Assembly (NCBI RefSeq): GCF_023065955.2
Contig: NW_026622886.1
Span: 15,572,001-15,636,000, forward strand
DNA length: 64,000 nucleotides
Source: Ursus arctos
Taxonomy: Eukaryota; Chordata; Mammalia; Carnivora; Ursidae
Direction of reading: 5' to 3'
Shown here: piece by piece, positions 10,869-20,060 of the stretch
Layout: the number at the start of each line of letters is the position of its first letter
Position numbering within the stretch: the first letter of the stretch is position 1
Translations under genes and position numbers: made by a program
The notes under the pieces: model-generated
What the model saw: only the letters and a program-made list of their open reading frames with translations
The model's database searches: none
What the model was told of the DNA's origin: nothing

Positions 10869-11689
10869 CTTTTTTAACCAGTGAAATTTTGTGGTGTTTA
10901 TATAAAGTATGTTCTCCAATCTTTATTTAATAGAAATGTGTCTGCTTGACTATGAGTTTTCTTCATAAAAGACTTTGTCACTGTGGCTTCTCCTCTCCTA
11001 ACACCTACAATTTGGTGGGTATATTCAATCAGTATCTTCCTAATTGCAAAAGAAAAAGAGCACCTAGCCAGGTTCAATTTTAGTTTATTTCATACATGCT
11101 CTTCTTTGACTCAAAAACCCTTGCCTAGACAAGATCCTTAAGGTAATCTTTCACTAGAAGTGTTGGCCTAGGCATCACCTGTTTGTTGCATCTTCTGAAA
11201 TAATGTGAAAAAAATCAAGGAGACTCAAGTAACTCTTTTCCCAAGGACCTCCAGAAGTATCAAGACTGGTCTTGGTATGCTTCTGGGAAGTGCCTGTCTG
11301 AATGCATTCCTGCCCTGCCACAACCCTCACTCCCACCCATGTCCCACAGGCTGCTGCTTTAGGAATAAGTTCCTCAGCTTGAATTAAACAGCACCCATTA
11401 GTGTAATATGTTTCACATGTTATTAACATGATATGAATATCAAGTATGTGGAACATGTCAAACCTATTTCCTTTTTTTTTCTCGTATAGCTTCAATTGTT
11501 TTTTCACTTTAGGCACATACAAGCTGGCTAATCTATATTCTTTTTTAAAGTATCCACCCTTCATTTATTTCTACAAAGAAGCGATTGTCAGTGACATACT
11601 TTGGAAGTGGGGTAGACTACTCACATGACCCCGAGTACACACAGTTGCTAGACTTCCCTACCATTTGTGAAGCTTCCCTGTTGTTTAGG
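10869..11689. other. Unique DNA, no feature seen
   Basis: No repeat match. Open frames on both strands at 11175-11564 (minus, 129 codons) and 11205-11866 (plus, three short overlapping frames) have no recognisable domain. Confidence 0.45.
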
Positions 11690-12375
11690 CCATGCCTCAG
11701 TCTACAGGTACTAGGTGATCTGACCCCTGTCTATACTCCTTGCTCTCTCTGCTCTAACCATACAGAACTTCTTGCTATTCTGAAAATCACATTCAGCTTT
11801 CCCACTATAGGTTGGGATTTGCTTCGCTTTCACCTCAGTCTAGAATGTTCTTTCTCCAGACAGTGATTGGGTTTTTTTTTTTAATGATTTTTTATTATAT
11901 TATGTTAGTCACCATACAGTACATCCCCGGTTTCCGATGTAAAGCTCGATGATTCATTAATTGCGTATAACACCCAGTGCACCATGCAATACGTGCCCTC
12001 CTTACTACCCATCACCGGTCTATCCCATTCCCCCAACCCCCTCCCCTCTGAAGCCCTCAGTTTGTTTTCATAGTCCATAGTCTCTTATCAGACAGTGATT
12101 GTTGATTTTTTCACTCCATTCAGGTCTCTGCTCAAAGGCCACCTCCTCCGAGAGGCACCCCTGATCACCCTACCTTAAAAAAATAGCACCCCCTATGACT
12201 TTATACCCCTTCGTAGCCCTTTCCACTATATTACATATGTGTGTCTTTGTTCATCACCCGTCTTCCCCGCTAGAAAGTAAGTTCCATGAGGGTAGAGGCT
12301 TCATTTTGTGCACATTATTCCAGGGCCTGGCACACACTAGTCACTCAGAAAACATTTGGTGAATGGAAGGCAGGA
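11690..12375 (+). mobile_element. L2 LINE 3' region, split by L1 fragment
   Basis: L2 3' landmarks in order: CTAGAATGTTCTTTCTCCAG, then after the interruption CAGGTCTCTGCTCAAAGGCC, ACCTCCTCCGAGAGGCACCC, CCCCGCTAGAAAGTAAGTTC, CATGAGGGTAGAGGCTTCAT, GGGCCTGGCACACACTAGTC and the terminal ACATTTGGTGAATGGAAGG. Confidence 0.88.
11870..12088 (-). mobile_element. Young 5'-truncated L1 3' end inside L2
   Basis: About 219 bp of antisense L1 3' UTR: TTATATTATGTTAGTCACCA, GTACATCCCCGGTTTCCGAT, CCAGTGCACCATGCAATACG, CCCCCAACCCCCTCCCCTCT. The 13-bp perfect TSD CAGACAGTGATTG is at 11857-11869 and 12089-12101. Low apparent decay and retained CpGs suggest a carnivore-lineage insertion. Confidence 0.9.
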
Positions 12376-12435
12376 AAGAAAGCAGGCAAGAAGGCAAGGA
12401 GGGAGGGAGGAAGAGAGGGAGCAGGGAAGAAAGTG
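12360..12435 (+). repeat. Purine-rich (GGAA/GAAG)-like tract
   Basis: Low-complexity AAGGCAGGAAAGAAAGC through GGGAGGGAGGAAGAGAGG, grown from the terminal GAATG repeats of the L2. Confidence 0.8.
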
Positions 12436-12779
12436 TATTATCCTTGTTCAGGGTGGAATGTTCTCTTTAGTTCCTATCACAGTGTGCCAGTGTGGCTGCT
12501 GGTTACATTCTATGGCTTTCTGAGCTACTCCATTTGGGATTACACTGTGAGGCCTACCCAGACCTCCACCCTCATGAGTTCCTAGTGCTGAGTCTCTATG
12601 GAATTTACTCTGTCTGTTGTGTGCCCTCCCTTACCATCTCTACAGGGGGCTACTTCATGATGCTCTCACAGAAGCGTTTGCCTTTTTATACTATTTATAC
12701 TATTTCTCCTTCAGTTCAACCACTCCAGCAGCTTCTATAGTGGGCTTGGGCCTTGGGAGACAAGGTAAGAATAGTAACA
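12436..12779. other. Unique DNA, no feature seen
   Basis: Frames of 82-99 codons at 12286-12740 read out of the L2 and purine tract; no domain is recognised. Confidence 0.4.
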
Positions 12780-12990
12780 CTTAATGCTTATTAAGTATTT
12801 ATTATGAGACAAGCACTGACTTAAACACTTTGCAAGTATTAACTCATTTAATTAATTCTACGAAGTACTGTTATTTATATTGCAGTTGAATAAATAGACC
12901 AAGACAGGTTGGGTAACTTTCCCTGATCATCCAGAATTTGAAGATGGGTAGTGTGTAGCTCTAAGGCCCATGTTCTTAACTATTATCCAT
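12780..12990 (-). mobile_element. MIR SINE, antisense
   Basis: Antisense MIR order: TTATTAAGTATTTATTATGA, AACACTTTGCAAGTATTAAC, TCATTTAATTAATTCTACGA, TACTGTTATTTATATTGCAG, GGTTGGGTAACTTTCCC, CTAAGGCCCATGTTCTTAAC. Confidence 0.8.
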
Positions 12991-12999
12991 ACTGATAGA

Positions 13000-13190
13000 A
13001 CACGGACAGCACTGAGCTGGGATTTAGAAGACATAGATGCTTGCCCTTCCTCTGTGATCTTACACAACATTCTTAACCTTTTTGAGTTAATAACTCAGAG
13101 GTAAGGTATACTCTCCTCACCTATTAAATCAAAAAGTTCGACTACATTATCTATAAATGCCTTCCATCTCCAACATTTCATAACTGGCTT
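13000..13190 (+). mobile_element. MIR3-like SINE
   Basis: Plus-strand MIR core relatives (TGTGATCTTACACAACATTC, TTAACCTTTTTGAGTTAATA) with the MIR3-type end CTACATTATCTATAAATGCC, TTCCATCTCCAACATTTC. Confidence 0.6.
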
Positions 13191-13294
13191 ACAGTGAGTT
13201 TACAGTGAGTTGTTTCAACTAAAGGGTAACTTTTGGGTACACTCACCTTCTCTGGCTCTTATCAACTATGTGGCAACATCATAAAATGAAAAAA

Positions 13295-13515
13295 AAAACA
13301 TGATCTGGGTTCAAATCTTAGCTTTGCCAAGTCTCAACTTTGCAGCTGTCAGTAATTTATTTGATCTTCTGAATATGTGGGGTTTTTTTTATTTGTTTGC
13401 TTTTTGTTTTTTTCTAAAATGAATCTAATATTACCCAACTTACAGGATTTTCTCAGGGCTTTAAAGAGATGAAGTATGTAAACATGACTGGTAAACCTTA
13501 GGTACCCAATAAAAG
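13295..13515 (+). mobile_element. MIR SINE
   Basis: GATCTGGGTTCAAATCTTAG, AAAATGAATCTAATATTACC, CAGGATTTTCTCAGGGCTTT, GAGATGAAGTATGTAAACAT, GTACCCAATAAAAGTTAA. The middle carries a T-rich expansion (13381-13415). Confidence 0.7.
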
Positions 13516-13984
13516 TTAATTTCCCCCTCACTTTTGCTCTATACAAGTCTTGGGTGTTTTACACGATGTCCATGTTATCAGACAAAAGAAGTGAGTACCA
13601 AGAAATTTTGAGATCTGTTTTAAACTTTTATTTGTGACCAGACATTTGCTTTGTAAAATAAAACAAAAAAATTTCAGGTTCCCCATAATTTTTAATTTTA
13701 CTCTGTTTTCTGTAGATGCTGAAAATGACTTAAACTTTATTAGGACCACCAGAGCAGGTTACAAAAACACCTAGGTTGCATTTTAGGAGCAGGTGATATT
13801 AAGAGACACTGTGTCAAGCTAAATACCAGCATTCCTATTACGTAGCATTAAAGGCATTTCTTGGCAAGTCCAGACTTCCATGTCTAACAATACTGTCTTT
13901 AATATTTGTTTTGATCTCCTTCTGGCTGCCACAAAATGCCATTTTTAAAATACCGTCCTGTTACACTAATGCACAGCCTAGTAA
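13516..13984. other. Unique DNA, no feature seen
   Basis: AT-rich. The 73-codon minus frame at 13528-13749 is unsupported. Confidence 0.4.
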
Positions 13985-14205
13985 AATGTAATAGAAAGTA
14001 GACTCAGAAGCCCTGGGTTTGCTTCCTAGCTTCACAACTTACTAGCGATGGGCAGTTGGGCAATGTTCTCCACTTGGTAACTTCTCTGCACCTCTGATTC
14101 TTTATTTGAAAAATGAAAATCATGATACAGTCAACCTTACCACGTTGTTATGAAGCTTAAATGAGATAATGTATGGGCCTGACACAAAGTAGCCACTTGA
14201 TGAAA
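13985..14205 (+). mobile_element. MIR SINE
   Basis: AGCCCTGGGTTTGCTTCCTA, ACAACTTACTAGCGATGGGC, ATTCTTTATTTGAAAAATGA, CACGTTGTTATGAAGCTTAA, ATGAGATAATGTATGGGCCT. Confidence 0.82.
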
Positions 14206-14930
14206 ACCGCTCAAATCTGATTGAGGAACACAGATAGGATCATTCATTCTCCAGCCCAATTAAATAAACACATCTCAAAACCATGAAAGATTTTGAGAAA
14301 AAAAATCAAATGCAACAAGTAAGATTACTATTGCAATGTAAGCAAACCTAATTCCTATCACTTGTCTCTTATCAGCGTAATGCAATGAAACAGCTAATGC
14401 CTGAGCCAAAGCTCTGTTCCTAACTACCATGAAATGACTCCAAAGAGCGAGGCAGTCCTTCTCTCTTTTGAATCACTGAATCATTCCCCTTCTGGAAATG
14501 GACAGCAGCTAGAACTCCTGTATTCCATGACGGCTTGTCCTTCAGCCGTTGTTCAGGCAGAGGGACAACCATAATTAACATAGAACTCTGTTTCCTGCTG
14601 GATTCTAGTGAAATGGGGGTCCCGTATATGTAGGAGTAGATGATCCAGGAGTAGATTCTGTCAATAAGGTCTAGAGGACTCACAGTACTCTTCCTTTGAA
14701 TGTTAGGTGAGTCTAGTTATCCATTCCCTGTCAAAGACTCACTGGAATCTCCTTATTCCATATTTAGCCTAACTTACAACAGTTTATACCTTCTCTTTCC
14801 CCCAAATTTTGGAGTTGATTTTATAATAACAATAACAAACATATTTTTAATTTGAACATTCCTTAATCAGACAAAGAGGAATTTCTAGGATGGCTTTTTC
14901 TTCTTGGTTGTTTGTCTTTTTTGTTTTTGC
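14206..14930. other. Unique DNA, no feature seen
   Basis: Mixed composition with no family recognised. A minor internal duplication (GGAGTAGATGATCCA / GGAGTAGATTCTG) lies at 14630-14660. Confidence 0.4.
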
Positions 14931-14934
14931 TTTA

Positions 14935-15205
14935 ACAAATATTTACTGAGTGCCTACTCTACACCAAGCACTTTCACATGGATAATCTCATTTAATGACA
15001 GCAGGACAGTAGTTGTCAAAAATATGGGCTTTAGAGACGGAAAGATTTTGGTTCAAGTTCAGGTTCCACTGCTATGTCTACAGATTTGTCATTATCATCC
15101 CCATTTTGTGATAAAGAAATTGAAGCTAAGGCAGATTTTAAAACTTAATCAAGATCACCCAGCCATCAAGAGGCAGAGTTGAAATTTCAACCCAAGTCTG
15201 CCTGA
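14935..15205 (-). mobile_element. MIR (antisense) carrying an inserted MIR head (sense)
   Basis: Outer antisense MIR: AATATTTACTGAGTGCCTAC, ATAATCTCATTTAATGA, then ATCATCCCCATTTTGTGATA, AATCAAGATCACCCAGCCAT, CTGCCTGACCAAAG. Between 15001 and about 15075 the sequence reads like a sense MIR head (GTCAAAAATATGGGCTTTAG, TTCAAGTTCAGGTTCCACTG), so one MIR fragment lies inside another in opposite orientation. Confidence 0.7.
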
Positions 15206-15576
15206 CCAAAGTTTCTGGTTTGTCAGGATTTCCTAGTTGTTCTTTCAGTGTGGAGACACTCATCACACGCTGTGGTTCTGAAAATGTTGGATCACACTTT
15301 CCTTTGAGAATATTAAAAAAACCTGTGGGCTTTCTCCCCCAACATAGAATATATGTTTATTATATGCACATATTATGTAACACTTCTAATTTCAGGAGGT
15401 TAACAAACCTTTTGAAACCCAACCCCTAGAAGTCTATGGAGTTTAAATTAACTCTTACTGCTAAGCTGTGGCAGTTGTCATAGTGTCCGGGAGCGGTATC
15501 TTGTCAGTAATGGGTAACCTTTCAGGAAGTGGTGACAGATCGTGAGTCACACATAAAAGGTAACCCATTCTTAGTC
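15206..15576. other. Unique DNA, no feature seen
   Basis: No repeat recognised; short frames only. Confidence 0.4.
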
Positions 15577-15690
15577 ATTCCATATATATTTATTGGGCAC
15601 CCCCTCTGTGCTAGGCACTGTTAGAGTCACTAAGCAAATAATAGAGGATGAAACTGATGAAAACATCTGCTCCCCCAGGAGCTTACATCC
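15577..15690 (-). mobile_element. L2 3' end fragment, antisense
   Basis: ATATATTTATTGGGCACCCC, CTGTGCTAGGCACTGTTAGA and CCCCCAGGAGCTTACATCCT follow the antisense L2 terminus. Confidence 0.75.
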
Positions 15691-15699
15691 TAACTGGTG

Positions 15700-15898
15700 T
15701 TTTTTTTTTTTTAAGATTTTATTTATTTATTTGACAGAGAGAGAGAGAGAACAAGTAGGCAGAGCAACAGACAGAGGGAGGGAGAAGCAGACTGTCTGCT
15801 GAGTAGGGAGCCCGATGCAGGGCTCAATGCCAGGGCCCTGGGATCGTGACCTGAGCCAAAAGCAGACACTTTAACTGACTGAGCCACCCAGGCACCCC
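15700..15898 (-). mobile_element. CanSINE, antisense
   Basis: Poly-T, AAGATTTTATTTATTTATTT, AG-rich body, and head complement GAGCCACCCAGGCACCCC. TSD TAACTGGTG (15691-15699) against TAAGTGGTG (15899-15907). Confidence 0.93.
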
Positions 15899-15907
15899 TA
15901 AGTGGTG

Positions 15908-16044
15908 ATTTTTTTATATGCTCACTCCCCACCCATAAATGGAGTTCCCAAGTTTCTCACCCCTCATGTTAAAATCTGGGCACACCTACTCCCTACTATA
16001 GTATATAGATCAATTTTGATCTACATGAATCAGATTTTTTTCAA
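15908..16044. other. Unique DNA, no feature seen
   Basis: Short AT-rich stretch before the L1 starts. Confidence 0.35.
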
Positions 16045-16410
16045 TCAGTATAGTTAAATTGAAGGACCTTACCTCAACACAATAAAGGTCATAGATGGAA
16101 AGCACACAGCTAGCATCTTTACTCAATGAAAAACAAAGCTTTTCCTCTAAGATCTGGAACAAGACCAGGATGCCCATTCTTGCCACTTCTATTCAACATA
16201 ATACTGGAAGTTCTAGCCAGGACAGTTAAGCAAGAAAAGAAGGGGAAAGGCATCCAAATCATAAAGGAAGAGGTCAAACTATCTATGTTTACAGATGACA
16301 TCATTTTTATAGGTAGAAAACCCTAGAAACCACAAAAAATATTAAATCAATAAACAAATTCAGCAAAGTTGCAGGATACAAAAATCAAAATATGAAAATC
16401 AGTTGCATTT

Positions 16411-16635
16411 CTTTTTTTTTAGATTTTATTTATTTGTTTGTTCATTTATTTATTTATTTTAGAGAGAGAGCACAAGTGGGGGGATGAACAGAGGGAGAGG
16501 GAGAAAGAGAACCTCAAGCAGACTCCATGCTGAGCATGGAGCCCAACACGGGGCTTGATCCCACAACCCTGAGATCCTGACCTGAGCTGAAATCAAGAGT
16601 CAGATGCTTAACTGACTGAGCCACCCAGGCACCCT
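16411..16635 (-). mobile_element. CanSINE inside L1, antisense
   Basis: Poly-T and ATTTATTTATTTATTTTAGA tail complement, AACCTCAAGCAGACTCCATG, TCAGATGCTTAACTGACTGA, GAGCCACCCAGGCACCC. The L1 RT sequence resumes downstream. The TSD is not clean. Confidence 0.9.
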
Positions 16636-16751
16636 TAAAAAGGAAATTTTTTTTAACCCCATTTACTGTGACATCGAAAAGAATAAAATACTTAAGAATA
16701 AACGTAACCAAAGAGGTGAAAGATTTGTACACTGAAAACTGTAAAATACTG

Positions 16752-17459
16752 TGTTTTGTGCGAGGCTCAGCCTATTGATAATAATGCCATTGGCTAGAAA
16801 TGACTGGGTGCACTCATCTAAGCTCCAGCGAGCTTTCCACAGACATCTTCCCTTTCTAAACCAATGTTACAACTGAACTAACCCTTGTGGTCCTTTCTAT
16901 GATTGCAAGATGCCCTTCAGCAATAACTATTAGGAAACTTTGAAGAAAAAGAAAGAATTAATTATTTTCAAGCCCTGGAGCATACAAGGCACACAGGCGG
17001 GGGGGGGGGGGGGGGGGGGATGGTAGGTGGGGGGGGCAGGGAACAGAATGAGATCTCCAATAGAGAGAGACACAGAGACAGAGACAGACAACAGGGACCT
17101 GAGATTCTGCTTTTATTGGGATGGAGGGCAAGGGCCTAGGATTTCTTGAGCTCACTCTTTATTGGCCAATTCAAAACATAAAGCAGGAACTTGAAGCTCA
17201 GGAAGAGAAAAAAAAAAAAAAAAAACAAGTGGCCCCAAATGGTCAGTTATCAAAATCAACTAAAATCTAGATCTAAAACAAGGACCTCAGTGTGGGGAGG
17301 TGGCCTGGTTCTTTATCTACAGTGTGCCTGGCATGTGTTTATTCCAGATAGCCTTTGTTAAGCAGAGACCCCTGTGAAGTGGATGCCTGGGCAATCAAAG
17401 CTTAAGTCAAGCACTTGCGTTTCAAACAGAAAAGCCAACTATCAGGGCTTACCCTGCAC
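16752..17459 (-). mobile_element. LTR-like insertion (probably ERV1 solo LTR) inside L1
   Basis: L1 ORF2 sequence is continuous if 16752-17459 is removed (AAAACTGTAAAATACTG joins TTGATGAAAGAAATTAAAG), so about 708 bp were inserted. The flanking 4-mers are ACTG (16748-16751) and ATTG (17460-17463), compatible with a 4-bp duplication of gammaretroviral type with one change. On the minus strand it has two AATAAA signals (CCAATAAAGAG and CCCAATAAAAGC) and ends in ACAAAACA. Contains a 21-G run and a poly-A run. No coding region. Not matched to a named family. Confidence 0.55.
16999..17019 (+). repeat. G21 homopolymer
   Basis: Twenty-one consecutive G, followed closely by GGTGGGGGGGGCAGGG. Strong G-quadruplex potential; length may be an assembly artefact. 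Confidence 0.9.
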
Positions 17460-18292
17460 ATTGATGAAAGAAATTAAAGCAGATACAAATAAATGGAAAG
17501 ACATCTGTGTTCATGGATTAGAAGAATTAATATTGTTAAAATGTCCCTAGTATCCAAAGCAATCTACAGAGTCAATCCTTATCAAAATCCAAATGATCAT
17601 TTTTACAGAAATAAAAAAAAAAATATTTCATGTGGAACCACATAGTACCAAATAGCCAAAGCAGTTTTGAGCAAGAATAACCAAGCTGGAAACCTCACAC
17701 TTCCTGATATCAAAATATAATACAAAGCTATAGAAATCGAAACAGTATAATATGGGCATAAGAAGAGACATAGAAACAATGGACCAGAATAGAGAATGCA
17801 GAAATAAATCCATGCAAATACTGTCAACCGATCTTCAACAAAGGTGCCAAGAATACACGCTGTAGAAAAGATGGTCTCTTCAATAAATGGTCTGGGGAAC
17901 ACTGGATACCCACATGCAAAAGAATGAAATAGGACTCCTACCTTACACCATACACAAAATATCAACTCTTGGATTAAAGACTTAAACATAAGACCTGAAG
18001 CCATAAAATTCCTAGACGAAAATACTGGGGAGGTTTCATAACATTCACCTTGGCAATAATTTCTTAGATATGACACCAAAAGCACAGGTGGGAAAAAAAA
18101 GCTACTAAAATAGAAATCAAACTAAAAGTTTCTGCAGAGCAAAGGAAGCAATTAACAAAATGAAAAGACAACTTATGGAACAGAAGAAAATATCTGCAAA
18201 CCATATATCTGATAAAGGGTTAATCTCCAAAATATATAAGGAACTCTTGCAACCTAATAGCAAAAAACCAAATAACCAAATTTTTAAAATGA

Positions 18293-18501
18293 GGGGCGCC
18301 TGGGTGGCACAGCGGTTAAAGCGTCTGCCTTCGGCTCAGGGCGTGATCCCGGCGTTACGGGATCGAGCCCCACGTCAGGCTCCTCCACTATGAGCCTGCT
18401 TCTTCCTCTCCCACTCCCCCTGCTTGTGTTCCCTCTCTCGCTGGCTGTCTCTATCTCTGTCGAATAAAATAAATAAAATCTTTAAAAAAAAATAAATAAA
18501 T
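18293..18501 (+). mobile_element. Young CanSINE inside L1
   Basis: Near-consensus young variant: GGGGCGCCTGGGTGGCACAG, CTTCGGCTCAGGGCGTGATC, CCCTGCTTGTGTTCCCTCTC, AATAAAATAAATAAAATC. TSD AAAATGA (18286-18292 and 18502-18508); L1 resumes immediately. Confidence 0.95.
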
Positions 18502-18659
18502 AAAATGAGCTAAGGACCTGAAGAGACATTTCTCCAAAGAAGACATATAAATGGCCAGCAGGTATATGGAAAAAAACTCGAAATCACTAATCATCAGGAA
18601 AAAGAAAATCAAACCACAATGAGATATCACCTCACACCTGTCAGAATGGCTCTTAGCAA

Positions 18660-18662
18660 TAA

Positions 18663-18724
<62 letters not shown>

Positions 18725-18820
18725 AAGAAAGAAAGAAAGAAAGAAAGGAAGGAAGGAAGGAAGGAAGGAAGGAAGGAAGGGAGGAAGGAAGGGAGGAAGA
18801 AAGAAGAAAGTAAGAAAGAA
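18660..18820 (+). repeat. (GAAA)n-(GGAA)n purine microsatellite
   Basis: About 12 GAAA units, a GAGA break, more GAAA, then about 9 perfect GGAA units (18746-18780) and imperfect GGGAGGAA. It replaces the A-rich segment expected in L1 ORF2 between GAATGGCTCTTAGCAA and CAAATCTTGGCAAGG. The low-complexity frames on both strands here (18451-18922) are not genes. Confidence 0.95.
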
Positions 18821-19693
18821 CAAATCTTGGCAAGGATGTGGAGAAGTTGTAACATCTTGTACACTATTGGTGGGAATGCAAATGGTGCTGCTTCTACAGA
18901 AAACAGTATGGAATTTCCTCAAAATATTAAAAATATTAAAAATAAAGCCTCCATATGATCCAGCAACACCACTTCTGGGTATTTAGCCAAAGGTAATGAA
19001 ACCAGAATCTTGAGCGATACTAGCACTCCCATGTCCCTAGCACACTAATCACAATAGCCAAAATGTAGAAACAACCTATATAGCCACCAACAGATGAACT
19101 GATGAAGGAAATGTGGTACATACATACAGTGGAATATTATACAGCCTTAAAAAGAAGGAAATCCTGCCATTTGCGACAACATAAATGAAACTAGAGGACA
19201 ATTATGCCCCACTTACATGATGACTCTAAAATAGTCAAACTCATAGAAGGGGCGATTAGAACAGTGGTTGTCTGGGGCTGCAGGGAGGGGGAAAAGGGGA
19301 GGTATTAATTAAAGGATACAAAATTTTAATTATACAAGCGGAATAAGCCCTATACATCTACCATACGGCATAGTGCCTCTAGTTATTATTGTATTGTATA
19401 CCTAAAAACTTGCTAAGAGCCTGGATCTTTCGTTGTATTTTTATCACAAAGAAATAATAATAAAGAAGGAAGGAGGAAGGTTTTGGAGGTGATGGATACG
19501 TTATGGTGCAGATCGTGGTGATGGTTTCACAGTATTTACTTATCTCCGCACTTGCCAAGTTGTGTATATTAAATATGTACAGTTTTTTGGAGTCGGTCAT
19601 ACCTCAATGAAGTGGTTTAGCAAAAAAAAGTTGACACACATTTGAAGGGACGGAATTACTAGTTTATAATTTTGCATAAGCTTGTAGCAAAAA

Positions 19694-19902
19694 GGGGTGC
19701 CTGGGTGGCACAGTCATTTAAGCAACCTACTCTTGGTTTCAGCTCACTTCTTGATCTCAGTGTCCTGAGATTGAGCCCCACATCTGGCTCCGTGCATAGC
19801 ATGGAGTCTGTTTGAGATTGTCTCTCCCTCTTCCTCTGCCCCTCCTGCTCATCCTCTCTCTCTCAAATAAATAAATAAATCTTTAATTAAAAAAAAAAAA
19901 GA
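19694..19902 (+). mobile_element. CanSINE
   Basis: GGGGTGCCTGGGTGGCACAG head, AATAAATAAATAAATC tail. 12-bp perfect TSD TTGTAGCAAAAA (19682-19693 and 19903-19914). Confidence 0.94.
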
Positions 19903-19954
19903 TTGTAGCAAAAAAAAAAAAATAGAAAAGGTGTCATTTCTATTTTCACTTACC

Positions 19955-20060
19955 CAGGCAGTCACTGAACAGATATGGATTGAGTGCCTCCCGTGTGCCA
20001 AACCATCCTGCAATTGGCAAGTTTCCATGACCTTTTGTATGCCACAGTTGTTTGTATAAA
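19955..20060 (-). mobile_element. L2 3' end scrap, antisense
   Basis: CACTGAACAGATATGGATTG, AGTGCCTCCCGTGTGCCAAA follow the antisense L2 terminus; short and uncertain. Confidence 0.5.

Larger units (their letters stand above)
16045..19625 (+). mobile_element. L1 (ORF2 second half plus 3' UTR), broken by four later events
   Basis: The reverse transcriptase region is recognisable: the plus frame at 16126-16326 reads [20 protein letters not shown], later FTDD (16288-16299), the F-x-D-D catalytic box of the LINE-1 RT, and stops at 16324. The ORF2 tail continues at 17461-19250 (AAATGGAAAGACATCTGTGT, GGCAAGGATGTGGAGAAGTT, CCAGCAACACCACTTCTGGG, GGAATATTATACAGCC) and the 3' UTR runs to about 19625 (GATGGATACGTTATGGTGCA, GTGATGGTTTCACAGTAT). 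It is interrupted by a SINE (16411), an LTR-like insert (16752), a SINE (18293) and a purine microsatellite (18660). Many stops; inactive. Class L1MA/L1MB by 3' UTR look. Confidence 0.92.

Noticed and set aside
16126..16326. Frame with reverse-transcriptase words, as a possible gene
   Set aside because: It is the decayed RT part of an L1, with a stop at once after the FTDD box and insertions nearby.
17603..18085. 160-codon minus-strand frame, the longest in the window after the repeats
   Set aside because: It is antisense to a clear L1 ORF2 tail; A-rich L1 sense sequence gives long hydrophobic antisense frames.
18451..18922. Four long low-complexity frames (Ser/Phe/Leu or Lys/Glu/Arg)
   Set aside because: Products of the GAAA/GGAA microsatellite read on both strands.
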